This document shows positions 43,574-55,500 of a stretch of 64,000 nt of DNA, in pieces (the first letter of the stretch is position 1; each line of letters begins with the position of its first letter). The position numbers were made by a program, and so were the translations under genes. Source of the stretch: Lithobates sylvaticus (taxonomy: Eukaryota > Chordata > Amphibia > Anura > Ranidae); the NCBI GenBank assembly GCA_028564925.1, contig CM053034.1:158536987-158600986 (forward strand), given 5' to 3'. The notes below the pieces were generated by a model. It did not search any database. It worked only from the letters and a program-made list of their open reading frames with translations, and was not told where the DNA came from.

Positions 43574-44050
43574 TACAGTAAAACCTTGGTTTGAGTGCAT
43601 TTTGCAAGACAAGCGAAAATGTTTTAATAAAAATTTTGACTTGATATACAAGTAGCGTCAGGTCACAACTGAGTATAAAATAGAAGAGAGGCGCCTCTAA
43701 GTGTAGCTATATAGTTCCATGTAATGAAGGTACAACATTTAGCAACATATTGCTACACAGGCGCTTCTCTTCTCTTTTATACTCAGTATCTTCTGCTGGA
43801 TTTTGCTTCTAATCCCTTTGTGGAGGCTTCCATTTGTGGATGGACATTTTATGGTTACACAACCTGGTCACATTGCTATAATCTTTTTATATGGACTATA
43901 AACTGAAGGACCTATGAATAAATGGTTGTGGAACGAATCATTTGAGTTTCCATTATTTCTTATGGGGAAATTTGCTTTGATATACAAGTGCTTTGGATTA
44001 CAAGCATGTTTCTGGAATGAATTATGCTTGCAATCCAAGGTTTTACTGTA
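43574..44050. mobile_element. Mariner-type MITE with TA borders
   Basis: Begins TACAGTAAAACCTTGGTTTG and ends CAATCCAAGGTTTTACTGTA, inverted ends of roughly 25-50 bp bounded by TA. The interior contains a separate inverted pair (GAGTATAAAATAGAAGAGAG with CTCTTCTCTTTTATACTC, about 43672-43785). No transposase is encoded. Confidence 0.8.
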
Positions 44051-45410
44051 GTTCTAAGATGGTATTATTGTAAGGAATAGACCACAAGAACACATAAAGT
44101 AGCGTGAACAAGCAACTTGAAATGTCAGTTGACATGTCTTTACAGAGATGAACAAAGGGTTTGTTGAACTGGTTATAAAAACGTGTCACAAAGCAACCTG
44201 AAATATCTGTAGCTAGCAACTAAACCAATAGCAAAAATGAATAGAAATTCTTATCTAAATGTTTTTTTTTTTTTAAATCAAGTGATACTGGTTGTAGTCT
44301 GTGCATATTAAAGACCCATGGAAATATAGTGATTCAAAAGTTTCTCCTCCAGATGAACTTTGTTGCCAAACTGTGTAGTTCACTTTTTGAATTGAAGGAG
44401 TTTCCCTTAGCTGCCCAGAACAGTATTTGGTAAACACATTACATTTATGGGACTCAGGTTCAGTGGTGGCTCATGCTAAACTTTTTGATGGTGCGGGAAA
44501 CAACACCCCCCCCCCCCCCCCCCAGGTCCACACTCACCCAGGTCATGGTGCTGTGGCTTCCTCCTGAACAACCGTTAGTTTATTGCTCAAACAACAAACA
44601 AAAAAAAACTCAGAAAGAGAGGGTTAGGCCACAGGACACCCCAGAACAAGTAAGCAGACTTGCAGCCTCCTTAGACAAAAATAGAAAGGTAGACAGCAAA
44701 CGCTTTCCCAGTCTCTTTCACAGTTCCCTGTCTATGTCAGAGGGGCTTCTGGTACTCCATCTCAGGTACTCTTTATCTCCAATATGCGAACAAACAGACC
44801 CTCAAGTTGTGGAGCCTATAGAACATGGCTAGGCCATAGGCACCAGTCCTAACCAAAGCAACTGGTCCTTACACACCAACCCCAGGCCAGGGTCTGGGTA
44901 GGAGGAACCTGAGCACTTGACCTCCCTGAATATTTATATACTTTCCCAGCATGCACCCGTGACCCAGAAAACTTCTACTGATTGGCTGAGAGAAGTATGC
45001 ATATTAATAAACCAGATTTACTGCAGCTCATCATACTAATGCCATTGGCACCAGTGACATCTACTGACAAAAGGGAGGAACTACAGTTATACCAGGTTTA
45101 GGAGAAAAGCCAAATGGTCACAAAGACTACAAATCAGCCAGGTTATTAACTACAACTCAGCAAAGCTAAATTTACTGGTAGCCCCTGTTTAGGACATATT
45201 CCGATGTCAAAGGAAAGTAGGAATGATGTGTCTTTCACCTGCTGCATTAGGTTCCTTGGCCAACCACATCTATTTGGGCAAATAAACTATTTTAGCTTTT
45301 ACTGACTACTAAATGTTAGGAAGATATAGAAAAAACTTTTCAATGTATATCTCTATATACTGTCTCTCCCTCTCTCTGTATACTGCATCTCCCCCTCTCT
45401 TTCTGTATCA
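44051..45410. other. Unassigned repeats, including a CAGTGGTGGCT-type end
   Basis: CAGTGGTGGCTCATGCTAAA at 44461 followed by AACAACA and a C run (about 44504-44523) is a repeat end I associate with non-autonomous elements of ranids. The other end is not located. Open frames here are short and without family features. Confidence 0.35.
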
Positions 45411-46100
45411 GTGGCGGTGTGTCCATTAAGGGTGCACAGACGCCACCCCCTCTCTCCAGCCACCCCCCTCTATGACTAATGGATAGATTCATGTATTGCA
45501 TGAATCTATCCATGGCCGTCGCCGCCACCCCCTATTCAGGCATCCGGCGCCAGAATTCCAGCGGCAGGGGTATTAGACTCTAATAGGCTTAAAAAAAGGT
45601 AAACCCGGAGCGCAAAGCATTGTGCTCGGAGTCCATCCAGGTGTGTTAGGAAAACGAATATTCATTCGCTGTTCTAACACTGTACCACCTCTCCACCAAT
45701 CAGGTGCGCTGCGTTTGGACGCCTATCAGGAAGAGGGGAGGAGATGCATGGAGGACACAAGAGCCGCTGTCTGACCCACTGCAAGGTCCCATAGCGGGCG
45801 GGGGTGGTTTACAGTGGCAGCATTTGATGGGTCACAGTGGCAGCATTTGATGGGGCACAGTGGCTGAATTTGATGGACACAGTCGCAGCATTTGATGGGG
45901 CACAGTGGCTGTATTTGATGGGGCACAGTGACTGAATTTGATGGGCACAGTCGCAGCATTTGATGGGGCAAAGTGGCAGCATTTGATGGGGGACAGTGGC
46001 TGCGTTTCATGGGCACAGTGAGGCGGCAATTGATGGTATATTTCTTTTTTATTATACATACATACACACAGTGTGTGTGTGTGTATATATATATAAAATA
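45411..46100. repeat. Repeat block: hairpin, CAGTGGCAGCATTTGATGG minisatellite and (GT)n
   Basis: CAGTGGCGGTGTGTCCATTA at 45414 begins a second repeat of the CAGTGGYGG type. A hairpin TGGATAGATTCATG / CATGAATCTATCCA lies at 45480-45512. From about 45811 to 46020, units of 20-24 bp with CACAGTGGCAGCATTTGATG repeat about nine times. A (GT)n/(AT)n tract follows at about 46066-46098. Confidence 0.7.
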
Positions 46101-46395
46101 TTTTTTGCATTCTCTATCACTGTATTTATTCCTAGCTACATCATTTTTTGCTTGCTACAACGTAAAATAAATAAATTCAACATACTATGGAAAACCATTG
46201 TGTGTGAGCTGAATGTAGAATTTAACAATCCTGACTCTGGCAACCCAGAAAGGATACAAAAAAAAAAAAAAACACTTCTGTTTTCTGAAATGCTACAAGT
46301 TAAAAACACATCTGTAATCTAGACCAGTCCCAGAATAAACCCAATAAAACCAATATTTGTAGAAACAATATATGCATTTATTGTACCTTTTCAAG
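46101..46395. other. Unassigned spacer
   Basis: AT-rich, with an A run at about 46257-46272 (possible tail of a retroposed sequence). No gene seen. Confidence 0.4.
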
Positions 46396-46878
46396 TACAG
46401 TGGAACCTCGGATTACGAGCATAATCCGTTCCAGGAGTATGCTCATAATCCAAAGTACTCACATATCAAAGCAAGTTTTCCCATTGAAGTCAATGGAAAT
46501 GAAAATAATTTGTTCCGCATTGACTTCAATGGGATGCAATACCGCATGCGGCCAGAGGCAGGGGGGCGCCGGAGAGCCTCGGAAACAGCCAAGAAGGTCC
46601 AGGGACACTTTGGCTGACCTCAGCAAACCTCTGAAAGACTTCCTACCCGAGATTTGCCGAGGTCAGCCGTGCTGTACTCTGTCCTTTCCGTGCATTTCCG
46701 AACATGACGTTCGGCCCCCCCACCTCAGGCCAAAAGTGGTACTGCACACTGCTTTGGCCTGAATCATGCTCGTTTTGCGAGACAACACTCGCAAACCGAG
46801 TTACGATTTTTAAAAATACAGTTCTTTTTTGCGAAACGTTCGTTAACCACGTTACTCACAATCCGAGGTTTCACTGTA
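46396..46878. mobile_element. Mariner-type MITE with TA borders
   Basis: Ends TACAGTGGAACCTCGGATTA and CAATCCGAGGTTTCACTGTA are inverted and bounded by TA. The family is related to the one at 43574. The interior is GC-rich (AGGGGGGCGCCGG) with two GACTTCAATGG/CCATTGAAGTCAATGG segments. Non-coding. Confidence 0.8.
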
Positions 46879-47295
46879 TTGTGTAATTGGGTTGCACAGT
46901 GTCACTCATGATCCATGTCTCCCCAGATTAGGATTATTACTGAAGATCTTCCCTGGATCTTTGGATTGTTGCTTGGCTTATTTGGGTATTGGTCTGGGTT
47001 GCATTTGGGAAAGTAGGATGTATTTTTAGCCTGTAGTGTTTTTTAATAGTTCTTTGGTTTCCATAGGTGGTTAGCTTTACTGTTTCTGCATTTTGTGACA
47101 TTTGTTTTACAAATAAAACATACTGTATATATTAATTTTATATAGTAGTGCATATGCTTTTTGCAATGTATTTAGTTGTGTCACGGACCCCTGTCCTCAA
47201 CAGGACCATGTCTACTCTATAAGCTTCATTTGTCAGGTACCAGCATGGTCCAAGGTCCCTTAGCTCTCACATTCACTTGTCGAGACAGCAGTTTA
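46879..47295. other. Unassigned spacer
   Basis: No supported feature. Confidence 0.4.
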
Positions 47296-47647
47296 GACCC
47301 CTTTCACACTGTGGCGTTTTGCAGGCGCTATAGTGTTAAAAATAGCGCCTGCAAACTGCCCTTAAACAGCTGCTCCATTCACTCCAGTGTGAAAGTCCGA
47401 GGGCTTTCACACTGGAGCGGTGCACTGGCAGGGCGTCTGAAAAAGTCATGCCAGCAGCTTCTTTGGAGCGGTGAAGGAGCGGTGAACTCACCACTTCTCC
47501 ATCGCTCCTCCCCATTGAAATCAATGGGGCAGCGCTGCTATACCGCCAGCAAAATGCCGATGCGGCAGCATTTTGCCGGCAGATTTAACCCCTTTTAACC
47601 CCCCTGGTCGCTAGCGGGGGGGTTAAAACCGTTAATGCCGGCAGCTC
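47296..47647. mobile_element. MITE with CCCTTTCACACTG end, fused to the Tc1 copy
   Basis: Starts GACCCCTTTCACACTGTGGC and contains GGGCTTTCACACTGGAGCGG and CCATTGAAATCAATGGGGCAG, all shared with the block at 10931-11405. It ends in CGCTAGCGGGGGGGTTAAAAC. Its right edge coincides with the loss of the C-terminal half of the Tc1 transposase. Confidence 0.65.
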
Positions 47648-48537
47648 TTATGAAGCACCAGACCATCCCACCACCATGCTTGACTGTAGGCAAGACACAC
47701 TTGTCTTTGTACTCCTCACCTGGTTGCCGCCACACACGCTTGACACCATCTAAACCAAATAAGTTTATCTTGGTCTCATCAGACCACAGGACATGGTTCC
47801 AGTAATCCACGTGCTTAATCTGCTTGTCTTCAGCAAACTGTTTGCGGGCTTTCTTTTGCATTATCTTTAGAAGAGGCTTTCTTCTGGGATGACAGCCATG
47901 CAGACCAATTTGATGCAGTGTGCGGCGTATGGTCTGAGCACTGACAGGCTGACCCCTCACCCCTTCAACCTCTACAGCAATGCTGGCAGCACTCATATGT
48001 CTATTTCCCAAAGACACCCTCTGGATATGACGATGAGCACGTGCACCCAACTTCTTTGGTTGCCCATGGCGAGGCCTGTTCTGAGTGTAACCTGTCCTGT
48101 TAAACCGCTGTATGGTCTTGGCCACCGTTCTGCAGCTCAGTTTCAGGGTCTTGGCAATCTTCTCCTAGCCCATCTTTATGTAGAGCAACAATTCTTTTTT
48201 TCAGATCCTCAGAGAGTTCTTTGCCATGAGATACCATGTTGAACTTCCAGTGACCAGTATGCAAGAGCGAGAGCCAAATTTAACACACCTGCTCCCCATT
48301 TACACCTGAGACCACTAACGAGTCACATGACATTGGGGAGGTAAAATGGCTAATTGGGCCCAATTTGGAAATTTTTTCACAGGGTTGTACTTACTTGTTG
48401 CCAGTGGTTTAGACATTAATAGCTGTGTGTTGAGTTTTGAGGCAAATTTTACAAATTTACACTGTCATACAAGCTGTACACTCACTACTTTACATTGTAG
48501 CAAAGTGTCATTTGGAGAGGGGGTGCAATGACCAGAG
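47648..48537 (-). pseudogene. Tc1-like transposase, C-terminally truncated and frameshifted
   Basis: The minus strand from the ATG at 48237 encodes MVSHGKELSEDLKKRIVALH, the start of a Tc1 paired-like DNA-binding domain. After a frameshift near GLG (about 48165) the frame continues AKTIQRFNRTGYTQNRPRHG, GARAHRHIQRVSLGNRHMSA (second helix-turn-helix) and the first catalytic Asp in HVLWSDETKINLFG. It stops matching after KHGGGMVWCF at about 47648, where the MITE begins, so the second Asp and final Asp/Glu are missing. The non-coding 5' segment runs to about 48537 and matches positions 1-170. An inactive cut-and-paste element. Confidence 0.85.
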
Positions 48538-49080
48538 GTGTGTCTCGTTTAGGGACTTTCTGGATTTATGAACTCCAGTCCCACTCCCCGTTCGGCATGA
48601 ACGTGGAGTGGGACATTAATTCTTTTATTAATGAATCTTAAGGACATGTATTGTTGTTTTTTTGTTTTTTATTTAAACAAAATCTTTCTTCCACCGTTTA
48701 ATCCTTGGAAGAAAATCATGTCCATTCATATATAGTTGGTTATCATCATTATTTCAATTTCAATATCATTCATATTATATTGAGGTTTTATCATGTAATA
48801 ATTACTGTAACTTCATTATTTACATTAGTCATTTGACCCATGTCCCTTTAAGAGGATCCACCTCCAATTTATGTCTAATTTTAAGATATAAGTCCTTTTG
48901 ATTGGCATATTGTTATTGGTGAAGGCCTTTGACGACTTTGTTGTCATTATCTATTCTAATTTTGTTATACATGTATCAGTGTGATAATATCATTTATTTT
49001 TGTATATGGCACTGCTGTTTTTTTTAAGCAATGGCCATATGTTGGTTTACATATGTAGCATTTACCTAAATTCTGTGTAC
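48538..49080. other. Unassigned AT-rich spacer
   Basis: T-rich DNA without arrays or coding signals. Confidence 0.45.
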
Positions 49081-49640
49081 ATAAACTTTCGCCATCATGT
49101 TAGATGGATGGCCATATTCTATTAACTCCGTTCCCAATTGCATCTGGTTAGCAGCCTAACTGAGTACCGTCATTCAAATATTGTTGGTTCTTTTGTTTTG
49201 CTGCTTCTAATGTTAATTTTCACTGAGCTGACTGTGCCGACCGCTGTTGCAACGCAAGCTTTGATATTAAATCGAGGCTTGGAACGCACAGGGTTCCTCT
49301 ATCTGCAGGAACCGGAAGTGCGGCGACCGCTGGAATGCACTCTGCTACATGAAACCGAGACGTGGAACGTACGCCGGTCGGCCATGTTGGCCGAAACCGG
49401 AAGTGATAGATGGTGACACAGGGAGCTGGATTCTCGTCATTGGGGCCTGGTTGTCTAGAAATATAAGTTGGGCTGCAATGGAGGTACACCCCAGACGGGT
49501 CTATTGAGACGAAACGCGTCGGGTGGACTCCATTGCCGCCATTTTTTTAATAACAAGCGCTTGAAAACACTGCATAAATGTAAGTGTGATATCTTTCTTT
49601 TTAATAAAAATACAAAGATTACTCTATGTGGTTCTATTCT
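49081..49640 (+). mobile_element. Penelope-like pLTR/5' region remnant
   Basis: The segment contains paired AACCGGAAGTG motifs (49308-49320, 49395-49405), GAACGTACGCCGGTCGGCCA, a TATA-like AGAAATATAAG at about 49458 and the hammerhead-like motif at 49477-49534, then an A/T-rich stretch with AATAAAAATACAAAG. Penelope-like elements carry hammerhead motifs in their pLTRs, and a coding remnant of that class lies at 641-1665. No coding part is attached here. Confidence 0.45.
49477..49534 (+). ncRNA. Hammerhead-ribozyme-like motif with diverged core
   Basis: Outer arms AATGGAG / CTCCATT and CACCC / GGGTG form stem I. A perfect GTCT/AGAC stem with ATTG loop forms stem II, followed by the conserved GAAAC and GCGTC. 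The segment that should read CUGANGA diverges at a couple of positions, so this copy is probably inactive although the fold is kept. Confidence 0.6.
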
Positions 49641-50244
49641 TCTTTCCTCCATTTACACATTGGAAATTGAAGTTATCCACTCCGGTACGGAGACTGGTCG
49701 TTCCAATCCTTGGCGATGTAATTCCAAAAGTTTGGGGACGCCATTTCAGATGATCCAGCCTGCTTGTCTACAGATATCATAAAGCGTTTGTGATATTAGA
49801 TTATTCCTTTAGGCGCAGGTTATAAGGTTGTTTGTTGTTTGTGAATGTACGTTCGCTTGAGTCCAAACCATCTGGTAAGCTCTCATCCATACCGGTGGTG
49901 GTGCTGTCACAGTGGTAGTCATATACCCTTAGATTTGGTGGTCATAACGATTGTTCAACTCTGACTGCACCGGGGACTTTTTCACTTGCACTTTCAACAA
50001 CTTCAGTCACTGTTTTTATTTCCATTTTTTTCTTCATGATTGGACACTTATACGATTGTAACACTTTTTGTTATTAGATATGTGATAATCATTTATTTTG
50101 ACGAGTCACATTTGCCTATGTTTATGCTTAGATATATAGCGTTATCACTGTTTCATGTATATGTATTCATTTACTTGTATATGTCTTCCTTTTTTTTGGC
50201 ACTAATGTTTGTTAGGCCATCTATATAGAGGCTTAGAGCTACAC
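49641..50244. other. Unassigned spacer
   Basis: T-rich, no supported feature. Confidence 0.4.
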
Positions 50245-50771
50245 ATTTCATTTTTTCCTTCGCTGTATAAATGCCAATGCTCCCAAAAATGTGTCAAAAG
50301 TGTCCGATGTGTCCGCCATAATGTCTCAGTCCTGATAAAAATTGCAGATCCTCATCATTACTAGTAAAAAAAAATGCCATAAATCTATCCCCTATTTTGT
50401 AGACGCTATAACTTTTGCGCAAACCAATCAATATACGCTTATTGCGATTTTACCAAAAATATGTAGAAGAATATATATCGGCCTAAACAGAGGGAAAAAC
50501 ATTTTCTTTATATTTTTGGGGGATATTTATTATAGAAAAAGTTAAAAATATTGAATTTTTTTTCAAAATTTATGCTCTTTTTTTGTTTATAGCGCAAAAA
50601 ATAAAAACCGCAGAGGCAATCAAATACCACCAAAAGAAAGCTCTATTTGTGGGAAAAAAAGGACGTTAATTTTGTTTGGGTACAACGTCGCACGACCGCG
50701 CAATTGTCAGTTAAAACGATGCAGTGGCCCAGTCATTCAGCAGCCAAATCTTCCGGGGGTGAAGTAGTTAA
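50245..50771 (+). repeat. Ranid TTAA-type repeat, right-hand part
   Basis: CAAATACCACCAAAAGAAAG, CTCTATTTGTGGGA and GCGCAATTGTCAGTTAAAAC match the right half of the complete element at 59509-60603. It ends in GAAGTAGTTAA at 50771 (compare GAAGTGGTTAA). The left half is missing or highly diverged. Confidence 0.7.
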
Positions 50772-51105
50772 AGAGCTTGACTTGTAGTTTTGTTTGCTTT
50801 TTTTGGTTTTGACAGGGGTGCAGTTTCAGTGCTTGCCATAGGCCCCATTTTTACTAGATACGCCTCTGCAGCCCCTTGAATATCATTGAAGTCGGATTAA
50901 AGTAGGATCCTTATCCTAACCATCCGACTTGTGACATATGACATGGTGATTACAGCAGCAGTAAAAGGAATTTATGTCACACTGGGATTGTTTTGATTGG
51001 TCAAAGAACAAGTTGTACTAGCACAAAGTTGGATCAAAGTAGTATCCTGATCATTCAAGTCGGATGAATGTAGGACCAATGTAGTATCAGTGTGAACCCA
51101 GCCTA

Positions 51106-52584
51106 TGTCACGTACCTGGTGGTGCGAGCCCGAGATTGCAGGGAGAGGCCTCCCTTGCGTCTCCCACTTCTGGTCCCCTGGTGTGGGGACAGGAGAGCCA
51201 GAAGTGAGGAGGAGCACGGGTGCCTGGGAGGATCTACAGACCGGTAGGGATACAGACTGATGAGCAGGAAACAGGTTAGCAGAGCTGGCAGGATCTTTAG
51301 CAAGCAGGCTCACAGGTAAACTGGATAGCAGAGCTGGCAGGAACTTTGGCAAGCAGGCTCACAGGTAAACCGGATAGCAGAGCTGGCAGGATCTTTGGCA
51401 AGCAGGCTCACAGGTAAACTGGATAGCAGAGCTGGCAGGATCTTTGGCAAGCAGGCTCACAGGTAAACCGGATAGCAGAGCTGGCAGGATCTTTGGCAAG
51501 CAGGCTCACAGGTAAACTGGATAGCAGAGCTGGCAGGATCTTTGGCAAGCAGGCTCACAGGTAAACTGGATAGCAGAGCTGGCAGGATCTTTGGCAAGCA
51601 GACTCACAGGTAAACTGGATAGCAGAGCTGGCAGGATCTTTGGCAAGCAGGCTCACAGGTAAACTGGATAGCAGAGCTGAAAGGACCTTTGGCAAGCAGG
51701 CTCACAGGTAAACTGGATAGCAGAGCTGACAGGACCTTTGGCAAGCAGGCTCACAGGTAAACTGGATAGCAGAGCTGACAGGACCTTTGGCAAGCAGGCT
51801 CACAGGTAAACTGGATAGCAGAGCTGACAGGACCTTTGGCAAGCAGGCTCACAGGTAAACTGGATAGCAGAGCTGACAGGAACTGGACAACGGCTTGGCA
51901 AGCAGGTTCACAGGTAAACTGGATAGCAGAGCTGACAGGAACTGGACAACGGCTTGGCAAGCAGGTTCACAGGTAAACTGGATAGCAGAGCCGACAGGAA
52001 CTGGACAACGGCTTGGCGAGCAGGTTCACAGGTAAACTGGATAGCAGAGCTGACAGGAACTGGACAACGGCTTGGCAAGCAGGTTCACAGGTAAACTGGA
52101 TAGCAGGGCTGACAGGAACTGGAAGCAGGAAACAGAACCACTGAATGGGCTGGAGACAGACAGGTGATCAGGTTCGTTTACAGGAATCAGACTGCAGACA
52201 GGACAGAGACCTTGCAGGGAACCAGAGTTCATCAAGGAAGCCAGGTAATGAAATCCAACTGGAAGCAAGGTACAGTGGGTCAGGCAGGAGGATGGTCAAA
52301 CAAGCCGGGGTCGGGTACAGGCAGAAAGCTGGATAGTCTATGGCAAGCCGGGTCAGAGGAACAGATATAACGGGATCAGATTTACTACACCACAACGCTG
52401 TAGAGCAGACAGCAAAGACCGTCTGCACAGGTCAGGCTTAAATAGGCTGGCTGGTGTTAACTAGGGCGCGCGCCCGTCTCCCTGTGCGCGGTTGTACACG
52501 TGCACGCGCCCGGGCGCGCATGCGCAGTGGAATCTGAGGGCCGGGACGGCCCGGGTTTGAGTTTCTGGCAGGATCTTCATGACA
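51106..52584 (-). repeat. Chromovirus 3' LTR with internal tandem repeats
   Basis: 1,479 bp. Contains a VNTR at about 51290-52110 of 49-bp units (GGATAGCAGAGCTGGCAGGA, CTTTGGCAAGCAGGCTCACA) and 59-bp units (AACTGGACAACGGCTTGGCA). A TATA-like AAATAG element in minus orientation lies at about 52440. Confidence 0.9.
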
Positions 52585-55500
52585 TTGCCCCCCTCCTAGG
52601 GGCAACCTCCGGGTGCCCCTCTGGGCAAATCTCTCAGGATGTGCTCTCTTAAAGGCTTGAACTAGACTCTTAGCGTGGATATTACACTCGGGCTCCCAGG
52701 AATTCTCTTCAGGACCATATCCCTTCCATTTGATCAAGAACTGATTCTGATTTCTCCTTCTTCTAACATTTAGTATGGCCTCCACCTCATATTCTTCCTC
52801 GCCATCTATCAGGACTGGATCCGGGGGTACAGTCCTTCTTTTGGGAAAGGGGTTGGAAGTGGAGGGTTTCAGCAGGGAAACATGAAAGACCGGATGGACC
52901 TTAAGGGAGTCAGGGAGTTCCAACTCGTAGGCTACTTCATTAATTTTTCGTTTGACTGGGAAGGGACCTAAAAACGTAGGGCCCAGTTTCTTCGAGGGAC
53001 AAGCCATCCTCAGATTCAGGGTAGAGAGCCATACTGTGTCACCTGGTGCCAAAACCAATTCTCCACGCCTCTTTCGGTCAAAGACTGTTTTGTTATGTTC
53101 CTGGGTCCGGGCCATGGTGTCCTGCAGGAGTCGGTTATTGGAAGCAAAGAAGTCAATCTTTTTCTGAACTGCGGGCACAGTACATTCGGGAAGAGAATTG
53201 GGCAGGAACGAAGGATGAAAGCCATAGTTGGCGAAGAAGGGCGTCTGTTGGGTGGCCGAGTGGATAGCATTGTTATATGCAAATTCGGCAACAGGTAACA
53301 GGGAGATCCAATCGTCCTGGGAGAAGGAAGAAAAGCACCGTAGGTATTGCTCCAGGGTCTGATTGGTTCTTTCGGTTTGCCCATTGGTTTGAGGGTGATA
53401 AGCGGATGAAAACGATAGTTCAATGTTGAGGGCCTTGCAGAGCGTTTTCCAGAACCGAGAGGTAAATTGTACCCCACGGTCGGACACTATGTTGGCCGGT
53501 ACCCCATGAAGTCTGATGACTTCTCGGATGAACACCTGTGCGGTTTCTGAGGCAGAAGGGGTGCCCTTCATAGGAACAAAGTGTGCCATTTTTGACAGGC
53601 GATCAACTATCACGAAGATCGTAGTGTGGTCCTCTGCTGGGGGTAGTTCCACGATGAAGTCTATGGACAGCATCTTCCAGGGACGATCAGGGACTGGCAA
53701 TGGCTTGAGTAGGCCCCAGGCTTTGGTTCTGTAACTCTTGCTCCGTATACACACAGTGCATGTTTCCACAAATTTCCTGCAGTCTTCTCTTAGCTGAGGC
53801 CACCAGAAGGTACGTTGTACCAATTCAGTGGTTTTGGTGACACCGAAGTGTCCGGCAAGTCTATGATCATGGCACAATTCCAGGACGGTTACCTGCAGAC
53901 CCTCGGGAATGAAAATCTTATCCCCATGCCACAATAGCCCATCCTTGGCCCGCAACCCAGGACCGGGAGTGGGTATGAGGCCACTGGAGGCCCGCCTGAG
54001 CCGGGACAGCAAGTCTTCCTGTAGCAGGAGGAAATTTCCAGGGGCAAGGATAGTGTCTGGAGGGGAACCATCCTGGGATTTGTGGTACATACGAGACAGA
54101 GCGTCCGGTTTCGCGTTCTTGGAACCCGGACGATAGGTCACGTGAAAAGTAAAACGAGAGAAAAATAAGGCCCAACGGGCCTGTCTAGGTTTCAACCTCT
54201 TGGCAGTCTTCAAGTACTCTAGGTTCTTGTGATCCGTGAAGATCAAGATTGGATGGGTAGCCCCCTCTAGCAGGTAGCGCCATTCCTCGAGGGCGGTCTT
54301 TATAGCCAGTAATTCCTGATCTCCCACATCGTAGTTCTTCTCGGCTGGGGATAGTTTCCGTGAGAAGAATGCCACGGGGTGTAGCAGGGCCTTAATGCCC
54401 TGTCTCTGGGACAGAATTGCCCCTACAGCTATCTCCGAGGCATCCACTTCTAAGACAAAGGGTAGAGAAGGATCCGGATGCTTCAGGATAGGAGCTGAGG
54501 TAAAGAGCCCTTTGAGGGCCTCGAAGGCCCCCTGGGCCTCAGGAGACCAATGAAAACGGGTACCTTGTTTGGTGAGTTGAGTAATGGGTGCCACTATGGC
54601 CGAGAATCCCTTAATAAATTTGCGATAAAAATTGGCGAAGCCAATGAATCGCTGGATACCCTTTTTATCTGTGGGAACAGGCCAGTCCAGGATGGCTGTG
54701 ATCTTCTGGGGGTCCATCCGGATGCCCCTACTGGAGATGATCAAGCCCAGGAAGGGTATGCTTTCTACCTCAAAGAGGCATTTTTCGGCCTTGGCATAGA
54801 GGCCGTGTTGCCGGAGGCGGCCCAGAACACTTTTGACATGTCCACGATGCAACTCTAGGGAGGAAGAGAAAATTAGTATGTCATCAAGATAAACAACAGC
54901 AAAAACATCAAGAAAGTCCCGAAGCACATCGTTAATGAAAGACTGGAAGGTAGCGGGGGCGTTACAAAGTCCGAACGGCATCACCAGGTACTCAAAGTGC
55001 CCAAATCGAGACCGAAATGCCGTCTTCCATTCATCCCCATCCTTTATGCGAACTAAATTGTACGCCCCTCTGAGGTCCAGCTTGGAAAAGATGGAGGCTG
55101 TGCCAAGCCTCTGAAACAGTTCGGGTACCAGGGGAAGCGGGTAGCGGTTTTTAACCGTGACCTCGTTTAGGGCACGATAGTCCACGCAGGGTCTGAGGGA
55201 GTGGTTCTTTTTCTCCACAAAAAATATTCCTGCACCTGCAGGAGATGTGGATGGGCGGATAAAACCTTTTTTCAAGTTATCGTCAATGTAGTCCTTCAAT
55301 TTCCCCTGCTCCACCTCTGTAAGAGGAAAAACCCTGCCGAAGGGAATCTTGGCCCCGGGAAGGAGTTCAATGGGACAGTCATAGGACCTGTGGGGTGGCA
55401 ACACATCTGCCCTTTGTTTGCTGAACACGTGCAGGTAGGCGTGGTAGGCTTCAGGGATGGACTGGCGTAGACCTGCCTCGGTTTCTAGGCAGAGCAGAGC

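Noticed and set aside
41826-46395. Search for host exons
   Set aside because: No frame with splice signals or familiar protein motifs was found. Only MITEs, simple repeats and unassigned DNA.
46372-46762. Open frames across the mariner-type MITE
   Set aside because: They run through the inverted end and GC-rich filler of a non-coding element.
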